Shown piece by piece: positions 40,846 through 51,830 of a stretch of DNA of 64,000 nt. Position 1 is the stretch's first letter; every line of letters starts with the position of its first letter. The notes under the pieces were generated by a model, which was not told the origin of the DNA, searched no databases, and was given only the letters and a program-made list of their open reading frames with translations. The stretch comes from Desmodesmus armatus (Eukaryota; Chlorophyta; Chlorophyceae; Sphaeropleales; Scenedesmaceae): contig VIIQ02000067.1 in NCBI GenBank assembly GCA_007449985.2, positions 248,001 to 312,000 on the forward strand. Reading direction: 5' to 3'. Both the position numbers and the translations under genes were made by a program.

Positions 40846-42491
40846 TGACCCTCCCCGGAGCGGCATGGAGTGGAGAGCAACCAGTGTGGCCACACAGAGA
40901 TGCCAGGAGAGGAATGCCGCAAGGCTCCTCTAGGGGTGCAGCCCCTCCTGTGTAGTGTGCGTCAGGAGGAGATGATGCCTTGGGGCCAACTTGGGGCGTG
41001 TCTACCTCCCTTGATGCCCAACACAGTCACGCGTGCAGGTATGTTGCATGGGTGAAGCATGTTTCTGGATTGCATTGACACAGCACAGCAGGCAGTGTGC
41101 GGAGGTCAAGCACAGCTGGCTGATGCAGTATTGCAGGTGGCTCAAGCCTGAAGGGACCTCTAACGTAGCAAGTATGCTATGTGAACATTGCCTGTGTCTG
41201 TCTTGCGTGGGTGCTTGTTTGTGGCTGTTTGTGCTGTCCTGATGTGGCGCCTGCTTGGCTGGCATATATGGAAAGGCCCCTGAAGCATGCAGCAGGTCAC
41301 GGTCTGCTACAATTTCTGCAAACTCACTTTATGCTGGTGCCCGCCGTTCTCTGCAGGTTGAGGATGGACGAGACTGCAAGGCAGTGGTTGGTGCAGGGGT
41401 GGCTGGTTGGGTCGAGGCGCACATGTGTAACCTTTCATTTCAGTGTTTTGGACTTGACTTGGGCACACTGTGCCTGTGGAGTGCATCTTTTGAGTGAAGC
41501 TGCATCTGCAGTGATCGCCTATTGCTGCCACAATGTCAGCGGTTCTGATGACAGGGCTGTATAGGGAACTAGACGTGTGTGTTGACACATTTTGCTGTCA
41601 GTGTCGGAGCACACAAATAGACAGCTGGCTCTGGGCATGCTGACACAATCAAACATCAAGGTGTCTAGAGTGAAATAATTGACTGCCACGCAACCATCTG
41701 GTGTCAGCATCTGGTGTCAGCCAACATGATTATCAAGTTCAACTCACACACTTGAGCCAGACACTGCCATGGCAGACAAGCAGCAGCAGGGAAAAGACAA
41801 AGCGCTGTGCTGTGAACAGGCGGTGGCAGGTCAGCAAAGACGTCAGCACACGGTGTCTCGATTTTGTGGAGGTGCCTATGTCACCAGGCCGGGCAATTTG
41901 CCACTCTGTCCAAGCTCTCAGCACCATCGTCCACCTGAAGAGGCTTCTGTAGACCTGTTGAGATTCAACAGGTCTACAGAAGGTTGCAAATCAGAAGTTG
42001 ACTGATTTGCACAGCAGGACTTCTAGCGCATTGCGCTGTGATCCATATTATGGCTCAATGGCGGTCAAATTCCCGGGATGTCTAGGATGGCTCACATGCA
42101 ATTGAGGTGTTGCAGGTGAAGCTTCAGTGCGCTTTAGGTTCACGCAGGCTCAAGTGCGCGTTTTTTGGCTGCCAGCAGCTGCGACAGAACAGAAGCGTGT
42201 ATTTGGTCAGCTCTGCACTGCCAGCCTGGCAGCATGGGCCAGCTGGCCTGCAGCATGGAACGTTTCGACTGACACCTTGCAGATGGCAGAAGACAGTGTG
42301 GCTTGAAAGCAAGCCTGACTGGTGGATTCACCAAACAAGTGATGACAAGTCCCTCAGTCCCTCGGTCACACTGCTGTTCAAGTGACCTTCCGGTCAAGCC
42401 TGGACACCAACAGCACATCTCCCAAAATTTGAAGCAGATCTTGGGAAGCATAACTGTACATGTGCTCGCTGTGAGCACGGCGTACGGTACC
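40846..42491. other. region upstream of the membrane-protein gene
   Basis: No supported gene. It holds the hairpin cluster at 41944-42037 and, from about 42300, an open frame that continues into the signal peptide of the next gene; upstream Met codons there look like leader sequence. Confidence 0.4.
41944..42037. repeat. three successive perfect hairpins
   Basis: Arms of 18 bp (41944-41961/41965-41982, loop GAT), 10 bp (41985-41994/42002-42011, 7-nt loop) and 6 bp (42025-42030/42032-42037). The first two are separated by two bases only. No T-run follows. Confidence 0.9.
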
Positions 42492-45400
42492 ATGGGGTCG
42501 CGTAGGTCGTGCTTCTTCGTGGCATTGCTCCTCGTGGCAACGCTTGCTGCTGGACAAAGCGTTGATCCTGAAGATGATGAAGCAGGTGGTGAGCGATGCT
42601 AAGGGGTTGAGCATTGGGCACCTGACCAGCGCTGCTGCTGCAGTTGTGGGGTGTTGGTGCTGTTGTGGGGTTCTTGTCTCACTGCCATATATGCACAAAG
42701 CATCCACCCTGCACGCTGTTAGCGATCTGCTGGATCAGTGTACCGCAGCGTCGGGGCCTGCTCATTTTGCTGCTGTCAGTGCAGCAGCAACCCTCACAAC
42801 ACAGAGCAGCACCAGCAGCAGCAGCGTCCAAGTGATCCAAGCTCCAGCTTCAACCATCGCGTTCTGACTCCTGCTTCAGGCATAAGTGTCCACGTGGCTG
42901 CATGTGCCCGCAGTTGATTAACACATAGAGGTGTTGTGCCCTCAAGGCGTCACCTGGCCCGCTATTGGGACCAGCTGCCCTCAAACCCATCTTGCTCTCT
43001 CTGTGTGCTTCTGCAGGTCCATTCACAGCTTCTCCATCGCCACAGCCTGCACCCAAACCAGGACCAACAGCACTACCAGCAGCTGCAGTAGCAGGTACAC
43101 CTTCTCCAGCGCCAAAGCCTGCACCCAAACCAGCAGCAGCAGCAGGAGCACCAGCAGCAGCTGCAACCCCAGCTACAGCTTCTACAGGGCCACAGCCTGC
43201 ACCCAAACCAGCAACAGCGGACACTGTAGCAGCTGTAGTCCCAGTTGCACCCGATGCTCCTGCAGTGGGTAACATCACGAAGGGGGCCTCTCGGAGGAAC
43301 AGCAGCAGGACTGGGGACATCACCAACAGCACCACAGCAGCAGTGGGTCGTGGCTCAAACTCCACTCCCGATGGTGACAAAGAGCTGCCAGTTGAAGGAA
43401 CCACACTACTTCCCAGCCGCAGCGACAACACCATCACCAAGATGCCGGACGCTGGTGATCAGAAGATACCTGGCACAAACATCTCAACAACAGGGCCAGC
43501 GACTACAGGTGCCCTGAGATAGGACTTTCTGCCCCTGACCCTCATGGACTCTGCAGTGTTGAACAATGCCTAGCGCGCTGGGAGCAATAGCAGCAGCAAG
43601 CAGTCGGTTGGCGCTACAGATCTGCATCATAATCGTGCACAGGGCACATCCATGACTTCAACAAGTGTTCAGCTGGTGGATGCCGGCTATCTTCAGGATG
43701 CACCTTCCATCATCATGCAGCTGCCCACTGCCTCCCCGCGTGATGCAGAGTGCTCTAAGCCGAACCCTGCCGCCCCTCACTGCTGCTCTGTGCAGGTACA
43801 CCTGTCCCTGGCTTGACACCAGACGCTCCTATCCTTGCAGCAGCTCCTGCGGCACCCTCCAGGCCCCAGAAGAGTGTCGGTGAGCTGTTTTTGTGTGACC
43901 CTGTAGCCAGCATTCGGCTGTGCAGACAGCACATCCGGCTATGCGTCGACACACGTAGTTGCAACCTGTGTGGCTACCTCAGTCCCACAATCACCGGTGA
44001 CAGCAGTCACCGGGTGTGTGTAGGTGCCTCGTGGGGATGCGCAGGGTGCTAAGGTGGTGCATTCCTTGGCGCTGCTAGCGCCTGCACCAGATCGTGTGGT
44101 ACCCTGTATAAGTCTCAATAAGCCGCTGGCTGGCTGTACACTGGCAGCTGTCGCTTTACAATGCAGTCGGTGCATGGATATCATAAGGATTGTATTCCAG
44201 GTGTGCCCTGGATTGCCAAACGCTGTGCTGGCATGTGCCAAATACTCTCCTTTCTTGAAGCCTTGCCTGCTGCTCTGTGCCCTTGCAGGTACCATTGTCG
44301 GTGCTGTTGTTGGATCCGTTGTCGGCTTAGCCCTGCTCATCAGCCTAGGCGTCCTCATCTGCCTGCAGCACCGCAAGAACTCCCGGCGGCAGGCCACCCC
44401 CTTGCAGCCCAGCAGCTCAGGCCTGTATGGCAAGCTTGTGGGGGTTGGCAGCAATGCACCGCTGGGCCCCATCTACCGCTCTGATGCGGGCAATGGTAAC
44501 AGCAACGACCAAGGGCCCGGGGCAGGGGGTGGTGGTTACAGTGCGTCCCAGGTGTACGCTAATGGCAGAGGGCCAGCAACAGGACAGGCCCCGCCTGTAG
44601 TGCAGCAGCCTCAGCAGCCTCAGCAGCAGTACGCACAGCAGCAGTACGCGCAGCAGCAGTACGCGCAGCAGCAGCACCCTCAGCAGCAGTACGCGCAGCA
44701 GCAGTATGCGCAGCAGCAGTACCCACAGCAGCAGCAGTACGCACAGCAGCAATACCCTCAGCAGCAGTACCCACAACAGCAGTACGCACAGCAGCAGTAC
44801 CCACAACAGCAGTACGCCCAGCAGCCTCAGCAGCAGCAGGCGCCTTGGGTCGGACCCACCAATGCTCCCCAGCCCACGACAAGCGGCATGCGCACGAGCG
44901 GCATGGCAGCAGCAGGAGCTGCAGCTGGTTTTGCCGCTGCAGCAGGTGCGGCAGGGGTGGCTACGGCATCAAGGGGAGCGCCTGCGGCCGCCGCTGATGC
45001 AGCACACGGGTCTCACCGTGCAGGGGCATCGGCCGCCGGCCCAGCAGGGACCTCACGTAATGCCGCAGCAGCAACGAGCAAGTCAGGAGAAGCGCGGGAC
45101 TTGAGGTCACGCACCAAACCCTCACACGCTGCAGCGCGTGCAACAGCCAACTCCTCAGCAAAGCCCAGTGCAGGAGCTGGCCTCACCAGGCTGGGCTCCA
45201 AGGGCGCGATGGATGTTGGGTTCACAGGGGATGAGATGCAGGCCATGCTGGTTGACCTGAAGTACACCATCAGCAACAGGCTGCTGCCTGCAGTGGACTG
45301 CTCGCCAGCAGGCATGCACGGTGGGTGTGGCAGGGGCTGAGCAGCTGTGTGCTGGCACTGTGGCCTTGCTGCATGTTGCACGTCTGGAATGCCATCATTT

Positions 45401-47781
45401 CTTATGCCGTCAATCACGTGCTAAGTGACAGACTGTTAGCGCGCAACAGCGCAAATGCATATGCATGCTGGACACCTTTTGCGCGCCACCAGTGCCAGAG
45501 TCTGGGTCAGGCGCAGATCACATGCTGGGACTGCTGCTCACGGAGGCAAGCATTCATGCGCTCCTGCTTCTTCCCTGCAGACCCAGTTGCTCAGTGGCTG
45601 GATGCTGGCATTGCTGCAATGGAGGACGTGCGGTCCTACAACGGTGGTGGCGACTACACTGCCTCAGATACCTTTGGTGAGCAGCCTAGTTGCATTCTGC
45701 TACGGCTGCTGTGGCAGCTGCTTGTATATGCCCCTCACAGGACCACCACTAATCGATACAGCGCAGACGCTTCAAGATTTCTATGTCCACCTCATAACAC
45801 CTTGGTTGCGCGGTTGGGAGTGTGTTCACGTTTCCAAGGCTGTTTGAATGTAGCACAGTGTCAGGGCCAAGGGCTGCCATAGAAGCTCGGCTTGACGCTG
45901 GGGTGGACAAGACATATTGCACAGCAATTGAACTAGCTGTTCCTGGGGGGAGTATCACTTGAACTTGCACACAACAGGACAGCCCCCAGCTTGCAGCTTT
46001 TAATCATCCGGGTGTGCTTTGTGTGCGCCATGTTTGTCGCAGTGATTGACTGGCGCACCCACAAGCTGTGGGACTGGCTGAACCACCGCTTCTGGCGACA
46101 TGTGCCCACTGACAAGAGAGTCATCCAGGCACAGGTGGGTGGGGTGGGTGGGGCCCCGGCATTTGCTGACGGCACTGCAGTGGAGCCAGCCCTCTTGTTT
46201 GCGTCCATAGCAGCTTGCAGGTGTGCCTGGCAGTCCTCCCTGGCAGGGCGGTAGGGTTGCAACGCTCTGTCAGCAATGATGTGTTGGGGTTGGGCCAGTC
46301 AGCACTGACATAACGCACGGGAGCAAACCCACTAGTGTGGTACAGCCCTCAGAATGTAGCCCAAGTTGGAAGTCAGTAGTGCCTTTGGCGCCAATTGTGT
46401 AGGGTTGAGCGTGGTGTAGTTGTTGGATTCACAGGGAACATTGGAACCGTTGCTTCCTGTAGCCGCAGGACGACTGTGCCTAAGAAGCTGTGTGCTGGCA
46501 GGGCATCCGCTTCGGTTGATTTCCGTTGGTTGGCCTGCGATGCTGCACTGAGATGCCGTTCATTGCTGCAGGTCCCTGCAACCATGTCTCAGACAGAGTT
46601 CGCACGCCAGATGCTGAGTCAGATCAAAGGCAACCCAGACTTTGAGCCCTACGGGACAGCAGTAGATGCTGCAGTCCGTGCTCTGATCAAGACAGCAGTG
46701 GCAGCAGCAGTGGACTCTGGCATGCTGCCGGCAGCATCAGCAGCCAGCAGCCAGGCAGCAGCAGAGGCCTACTACAGGCCCGTGCTGACCCAGCTGTGCG
46801 CTGCAGCGCTGCAGCTGCACTTGCAGGTGCAGGGCACACATGACAAGGCAGTCATCTTTGTGCCAGGTAGGGCGGTACTTGGGGTGCTGCACAGGATTAG
46901 GGCCAAGTTGGTTGGGCCCATGGCAACAGCGCAACAGTAGGAGAACCGCCTGTTGACCTGCACCAGCGCGGTCTGTGCGCAGCTGACCAGCTCGCCATCA
47001 TGGGGTCGGTGTGCAGCTTACCAGCAGTGCTGGGGTGCTTCCATGCCTGTGTCACAGATGTTGCCCAGCGCAAAGTCAGCCCCGATCCGCTTTAGGTCCT
47101 TTGCTGCAAGATCTGGAGATGTGTTTTGGTGTTGTTGCCGTTGTTGGCGCTGTGCTGAAGGCGCGTGATGCTGGCTGTGCCCTGCTCGTGTGTTTGCTGC
47201 AGGGTCCCTGGAAGTGCCCAAGCTGCAGATGCCTCCTGGGGGTATGGTGCGCAAGAAGAGGCGAGGCGGCTCTGTGCCCTGCTGCTTGTGTGAGCGCCCA
47301 GGTAAGTGACGGTAAAGGATGTGCCTGCGCCAGCGCATCATGTGGGAGGATTGTATGTGCGATGAATGAAAATGTGCAGACGGACGGCATTCCTCTTGTT
47401 GGGGAATGCAAAGTTCTGGGCTGCTGCTGCGTCAGCACACACATATCGTGTACGCCCTGAGTGTATGGGGTGACTGCTGCGCTGCCGCACTCCTGCTGTG
47501 GACGTGAGGGTACCAAGCAGAACATGGACATCACCACGCTGCAGTGCTTGGAACTCCGGGATGCAGCTGCTGCATGCAGACCTCTCAACAGTCTGCTTGA
47601 TTGTTCAACAAGCACCAAGTTGGTGCTGTTTTGACCTTGCCATGTCTGCTGTATTGTGCTTCCTGCTGCCAACCCCGCAGGCGTCTTCAGCAGCGACAGT
47701 GCTGGTCGAGTGGAGGTGTGGGTTCCATCAGAGGCTGCAACCGTGGAGCCAATGAACTCCTCTGCCTTCGCTTCACGTTGA
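42492..47781 (+). CDS. single-pass membrane protein with Pro/Ala-rich stalk and Gln/Tyr-repeat tail, family unknown
   Basis: Exons: 42492-42585 (or -42588), 43017-43508, 43796-43879, 44289-45320, 45581-45676, 46043-46134, 46572-46866, 47203-47301, 47681-47781; every phase matches (about 794 aa). Residues 1-22 are a signal peptide (FFVALLLVATLAAG). The ectodomain is Pro/Ala-rich with repeated PAPKP blocks and N-linked sites, like hydroxyproline-rich wall proteins. Exon 4 opens with a membrane segment (about 23 residues, TIVGAVVGSVVGLALLISLG) followed by a basic stop-transfer (QHRKNSRR). The cytoplasmic side has a QQQYAQQ/QQQYPQQ array (44610-44840), an Ala-rich stretch, then a more ordered C-terminal part with LWDWLNHRFW and a CCLCERP motif. 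I recognise no named family for that part. The start is the ATG that begins the signal peptide. The role may be cell-surface or wall-linked signalling; this is inference. Confidence 0.8.
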
Positions 47782-48993
47782 TTGATGCAACCCTGACGTC
47801 CTATGAGCAAGCAGGTAGAATGGGCAAGCCAAGACCTTCTGTGCATTTTCCAGTGGGGGTGCTGGGCAGGTGTGATGGCGGCAACACAAAGCCGTGTGCT
47901 TGTGGATGCCTGTGAGCCTTGTGGATGACTTTTAGTTGTGCATGGCTGGTGTGTCTGGGCCGCTATGTACCAATGTGCATTGCAGCAGGTGGATCGGCAT
48001 GATGTTGCATGGTGTGGTACTGCCGTACAGTACTGCGTGTTACTGTGCCACTGACCAATTCCTGGCACAAACTGAACAAAATGAGTACTTTGTGACACTG
48101 TTTCATACTACCAGCTCCAGTGGAGGTTTCTGCCTGCTAACACCATGCGGCTGGCTTGACTGGTTTTTGTACCAGGCTTGGTAGGGCTCCTGCGCTATCG
48201 TATGTTTTGTGCATCGTGCTGTTGCACAGCAGTGGTGTTTTGTGCTTGGTTTGGTTGTTGCACACCAGGGGGGCTGCTTGGGGGGTCTCAGCAGGTGAGG
48301 CTTGTCCTGCAGACGCGTTATCATATTGAATGCTGCACCAACTCAATCGCCTGTTGTGCTGCCAGCATGTCGTGAATGTGGCAGCTGGCTAGTGATGAAT
48401 GGGCTGTGCCTGGTCGCTGGTGACTGTTGTTTGGTGGAGGCAGTACCTCACATGTGGCTGTGGCTGTACAACGTGGAAAGACTGGGTTTGCAGTGGTGCA
48501 CAACTATGTAACAGAGAGCAAAATAGTAAAGTTCACCAGTTCACAACTTCACATTTTCATCAGTCCAGTCTGACCATAGCCCTTCTTGCATGAACCCTAG
48601 TAACCAGCTCATGCCAGTGGAGTCAATCCCAGTGTGATTTGTAACTTCTCAGCACACAAAGCACACAGGAATTCTGCTGAGTATGGAAACACAAGTCAAC
48701 TAGCAGACTGCCACAAGGCTCGTACAGGAGTCAATGGTCAAGGCGATTGTGCCTACACATGCTTGTTGGCACTTGGTCAATCAAACGTGACAGTATGCAT
48801 GTTGATGCATACGCTTCAGCCAAGGGGCGCAAGGCCTTGTGACATCACAAGGTCAAGCATATGGTACATTCTTGGTACAGGATAGGGAATGACAATGGGA
48901 ACAATAGTACAGGACAACTGTCAGCTTCATCTACTGCCAGCTTGTCAGACCAACCTGGAAACCCAGCCTGCGTAACATGATCCATCCACCATG
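47782..48993. other. intergenic between convergent membrane-protein and haem-oxygenase-like genes
   Basis: No supported gene. A TGTAA lies at 48506-48510, rather far from the + strand stop. Nothing else stands out. Confidence 0.45.
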
Positions 48994-50266
48994 CTAGCTT
49001 GCCGTCATCCCCCGCCTGGCAGCAACAGCAGCCAGCACCATCGCAAGCAGCAGGATATAGACATACACAGGCACCGCAGCACACGCCCTCTGCAGCGCTT
49101 GCAGCACAGGCCGCCAGCCCAGGCTGAAACCTGCCACGACTGCATTATTGCGCCTGAACTGCTCTACAGCCTCATCCAGCAGCAGCTGCCGCTTGCTAGG
49201 GTCGATCTCGTGCCCAGCTTGTGTGACAGCAGCCCTCAGTGTGGCCAGTGTCGAGGCCTTGTTGTCGAGCTGCAGGCAGGCGAAAGGTGCAGTACAGTGC
49301 TGGGGTGAGGGTGATGCAATGCTGAGCATGGATATCTGTTGCCGCTGTGGGAACAGGCAGTGGGGTCATGGCATGGGACGTGTGTTGGCTGTGCGCCTTG
49401 CATCAAAGATGCAGATATCAGCATGGTTGCTGCCAGAGCGGATGCCATAGGCTGATGCCCCCTGTACTACCAGCTTCCTGTTGCTGCAATGGTCACGCGT
49501 GCTGTGCGTCTGGAACCAGAATGCACATGAACGCGAGACCACACTCTACTAGAGCACCCGCAGCTGCACTCTGGTACATTCCATCGCTAGGTGGTCACAT
49601 TGATCAAGTCACCAAGCTGTTGCATGCAGGTGGGCTTGCGGATGAATTTGGTAACAGCTGTAAAGGCATCGTTGCACCAGTGCAAAGGTGAAATCACGCT
49701 GTAGATGCTGCAGACTGATTTCTACAGGCAGGATCCATGCCAGCACAGCGTGCAGGACTCACTGTGAAGAACGCAAGGCCCTGTTGGTCAGGCAGCTGCA
49801 GGGTGCGCTGGATGCGCTGGGCCAGGAAGCCCAGCAAGATGGGTATGTGCATGCTGAACACGTACGGCAGCAGCAGCACTGGGTCCTTGTCAGCTAGCTG
49901 CTGCAAGTGAGCTGCATACGCATCCGCTGCTGGGGATGCAACCACTGCGCTGCGCCAGCTGCTGCCCAGCAAATGCTGCAGGTCTGCCTCCATGGCTGCT
50001 GCTCGAGATGGAATGTCTTTGACCGCTGCGATGACTATGTTGAGGCCAGGGGCAGCTGTGTGCTTCTGCATCAGCCTCTCCAACTGCTGGTAGACTGGAA
50101 GGAAGGAGCCTAGAGCCTGTGCATAAAGCTTCCTGTCTGTCAGAACGACAACGAGCTTCGTCAAAATTAGTGCGTTTGCCACATGGTGAGAGCGACGAGT
50201 TGCTCTACGCATGCTAAGCAGCAGATCAAATGCATCTGTGGATTGATCTGGCTTCGTGTCGGTCAT
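48994..50266 (-). CDS. haem-oxygenase-like protein with C-terminal membrane anchor
   Basis: Two exons, 50266-49763 and 49269-48994, joined in phase 0 (259 aa). Haem oxygenases open haem to biliverdin, CO and iron. The layout follows animal-type HO: ATRRSH near residue 22 aligns with the segment carrying the proximal haem-ligand His; KLVVVLTDRKLYAQAL and GLAFFT match family blocks; the helix after the intron continues the alignment; a hydrophobic segment (VYVYILLLAMVLAAVAA) with a short basic end makes it tail-anchored. There is no transit peptide, unlike plastid HO of algae and plants. The distal helix differs: where HO has GDxSGGQ, this protein has MHIPILLGF, so the catalytic Asp and flexible Gly residues appear missing. 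It may bind haem without cleaving it, or use another site. It starts 366 bp from the divergent Cys-rich gene. Confidence 0.8.
49372..49488 (-). pseudogene. nucleotidyltransferase-like fragment in the haem-oxygenase-like intron
   Basis: Sense to the host gene, about 39 open codons contain GASAYGIRSGSNHADICIF, which resembles the GS...G...SDiDi active-site region of poly(A) polymerase/TUTase-type nucleotidyltransferases. The second acidic residue of the D-x-D pair is Cys here, and no other domain part is nearby. It could be a gene fragment or chance similarity. Confidence 0.3.
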
Positions 50267-50632
50267 TGCGCTTGTTCAGCCACTTAGAGGAACCACTTGA
50301 TGGACTGTTTGCAGTGTTTTGTGTGGACGGGCACCCTGCATGCGCTGACCTTGGCATTGGCATTCGGTTGTGATCATGAGTCATAACTTCAGTGGCCCTT
50401 GGTTTGCTTGGACCCTTGGCTAGAGGTAACGGTTAGTGTACTACTTAGGGATGTGCTGTTTGGCTTTGGGCCCTCTTCATCAGTATACTGTCGATCAGTC
50501 CAGCCAATTCTGTGCTAGTACTGTGCTATACTGTACAGCGCATGTGTTGCCACAGCTGACACCAGCACGTCCCTGAAAGACAGTTTGGTGATGCCACAGG
50601 ACCAGTCAGGCAAACACCAGCAGCTGGCCGTT
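50267..50632. promoter_or_regulatory. shared upstream region of divergent haem-oxygenase-like and Cys-rich A genes
   Basis: About 366 bp between the two proposed start codons in head-to-head order. No TATA box or known algal element was recognised; the interpretation as a bidirectional promoter rests on geometry only. Confidence 0.35.
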
Positions 50633-51830
50633 ATGAGATCAGGTAAGGGGCGGCAACGTGAGGGAGGTGCACGAAATCATGGGCCTGCTGCAGCTGCCTG
50701 CTCTCGCTGCACAGCCATGATGCGCCAGCTGCAGCCGTACATGTAGGTTGATGATTTTGTCTCGCACAATCACTCACCTTGTGATTTGAGACGAGCGCAC
50801 GATGAGGGCCGCGCATGCCCCTCTGTTGGCACGATACGGCACACATGCCCCTCTGTTGTCCACAAATGCACAGGTTCCAGGTCCGCTGCTGCTGAACCCG
50901 CTGCTGCTGCTGAACCTGCTCCTGCTGTTGCTCCTGCACGCTGTAGGCCTGACTATAGTTGCGGTTTTCATCAGCTTCTTGGTAGCTGCAGAAAGCGCCC
51001 CAGTTGCAGAATGCAACGTCCCAGGCTTCATCTTTAGGCCCAACCAGTTGCCGGGATTGAAGGACCCAAAGGTGCCTGGCAAAATTATAGTGAACCCTTT
51101 TCAGCTCTACACGCTGCCATACACACCAGATGACGAGTGCTGTGGCGTCAACGCTGTCATTCCAACGCCTTCTGACAACTTACCATCAACAGTGGCCGCA
51201 TGTGAAGCAGACGTGCAGTGTGGCCTGTTCACCAGCGATGGCTACATCATTGGCATGTACCGCGCTCGTGAAGTGTTTGAAGAGAAGGCGGACAGTGAGG
51301 AAGATGTCTTTGCGTGGCGACCAATGCAGTACTGCACCTGGGCTTGCTGTGGGACTTGGGTGGCAGACGGCTTGATTGACCAGCTGCTGCAGCCAGTCCC
51401 TGACACACCTGGGGCCAACGACGTGCAATCTATTGAGACGTCTAAGCTGCCAAAAGATACTGAGAAGGGGTTTTTCCTCTACCCAGACTTGAAGACAACA
51501 GTTTGTGTTGGCCAACCGCCTCCGCGCAGGAAGAGGAACGATGAAATCCCACCTGGTAGCCCTGGCTGCCCGAAGCGCTGCTTGGCTGTATGCTGCAAGC
51601 AGCTGGACAACGGTATTGACTCCATGGGCGGGTATGTCTTCTCCTCATGCTCTGGTGTCGTGTGCGGCATATTGTGCGGTTATGGCAAAGCGAAATTTGC
51701 AGGCCCCAATTCTGCGCAGGTACTGTTCAGGCAGTATGTGAGGCAACAGTCTAGGGGTCCTGTAGATGCAGCCACAAATGCTGGGGGTGCGTCAAATTGC
51801 AGCAGGCCCGGGAGTGGGGATTTGTGCTGA
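50633..51830 (+). CDS. secreted Cys-rich protein A (PAN/apple-like motif)
   Basis: Preferred model: exon 1 50633-50642 (MRS + 1 nt), donor GTAAGG, exon 2 50947-51830, 297 aa. The same frame could begin earlier in exon 1 at ATG 50591, or unspliced at ATG 50802, where a CTG-rich tract would be read as poly-Leu. The spliced model gives a compact signal peptide (LTIVAVFISFLVAAESA) before the mature region. The mature protein has about 20 Cys, many in pairs (WACCGTWVADG, CPKRCLAVCCKQL), and TVAACEADVQCGLFTSDGYI, which resembles PAN/apple domains that bind protein or sugar. It is about half identical to the gene at 54273. No catalytic motif was recognised; an extracellular or wall role is inferred from secretion and disulphide content. 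Confidence 0.75.
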
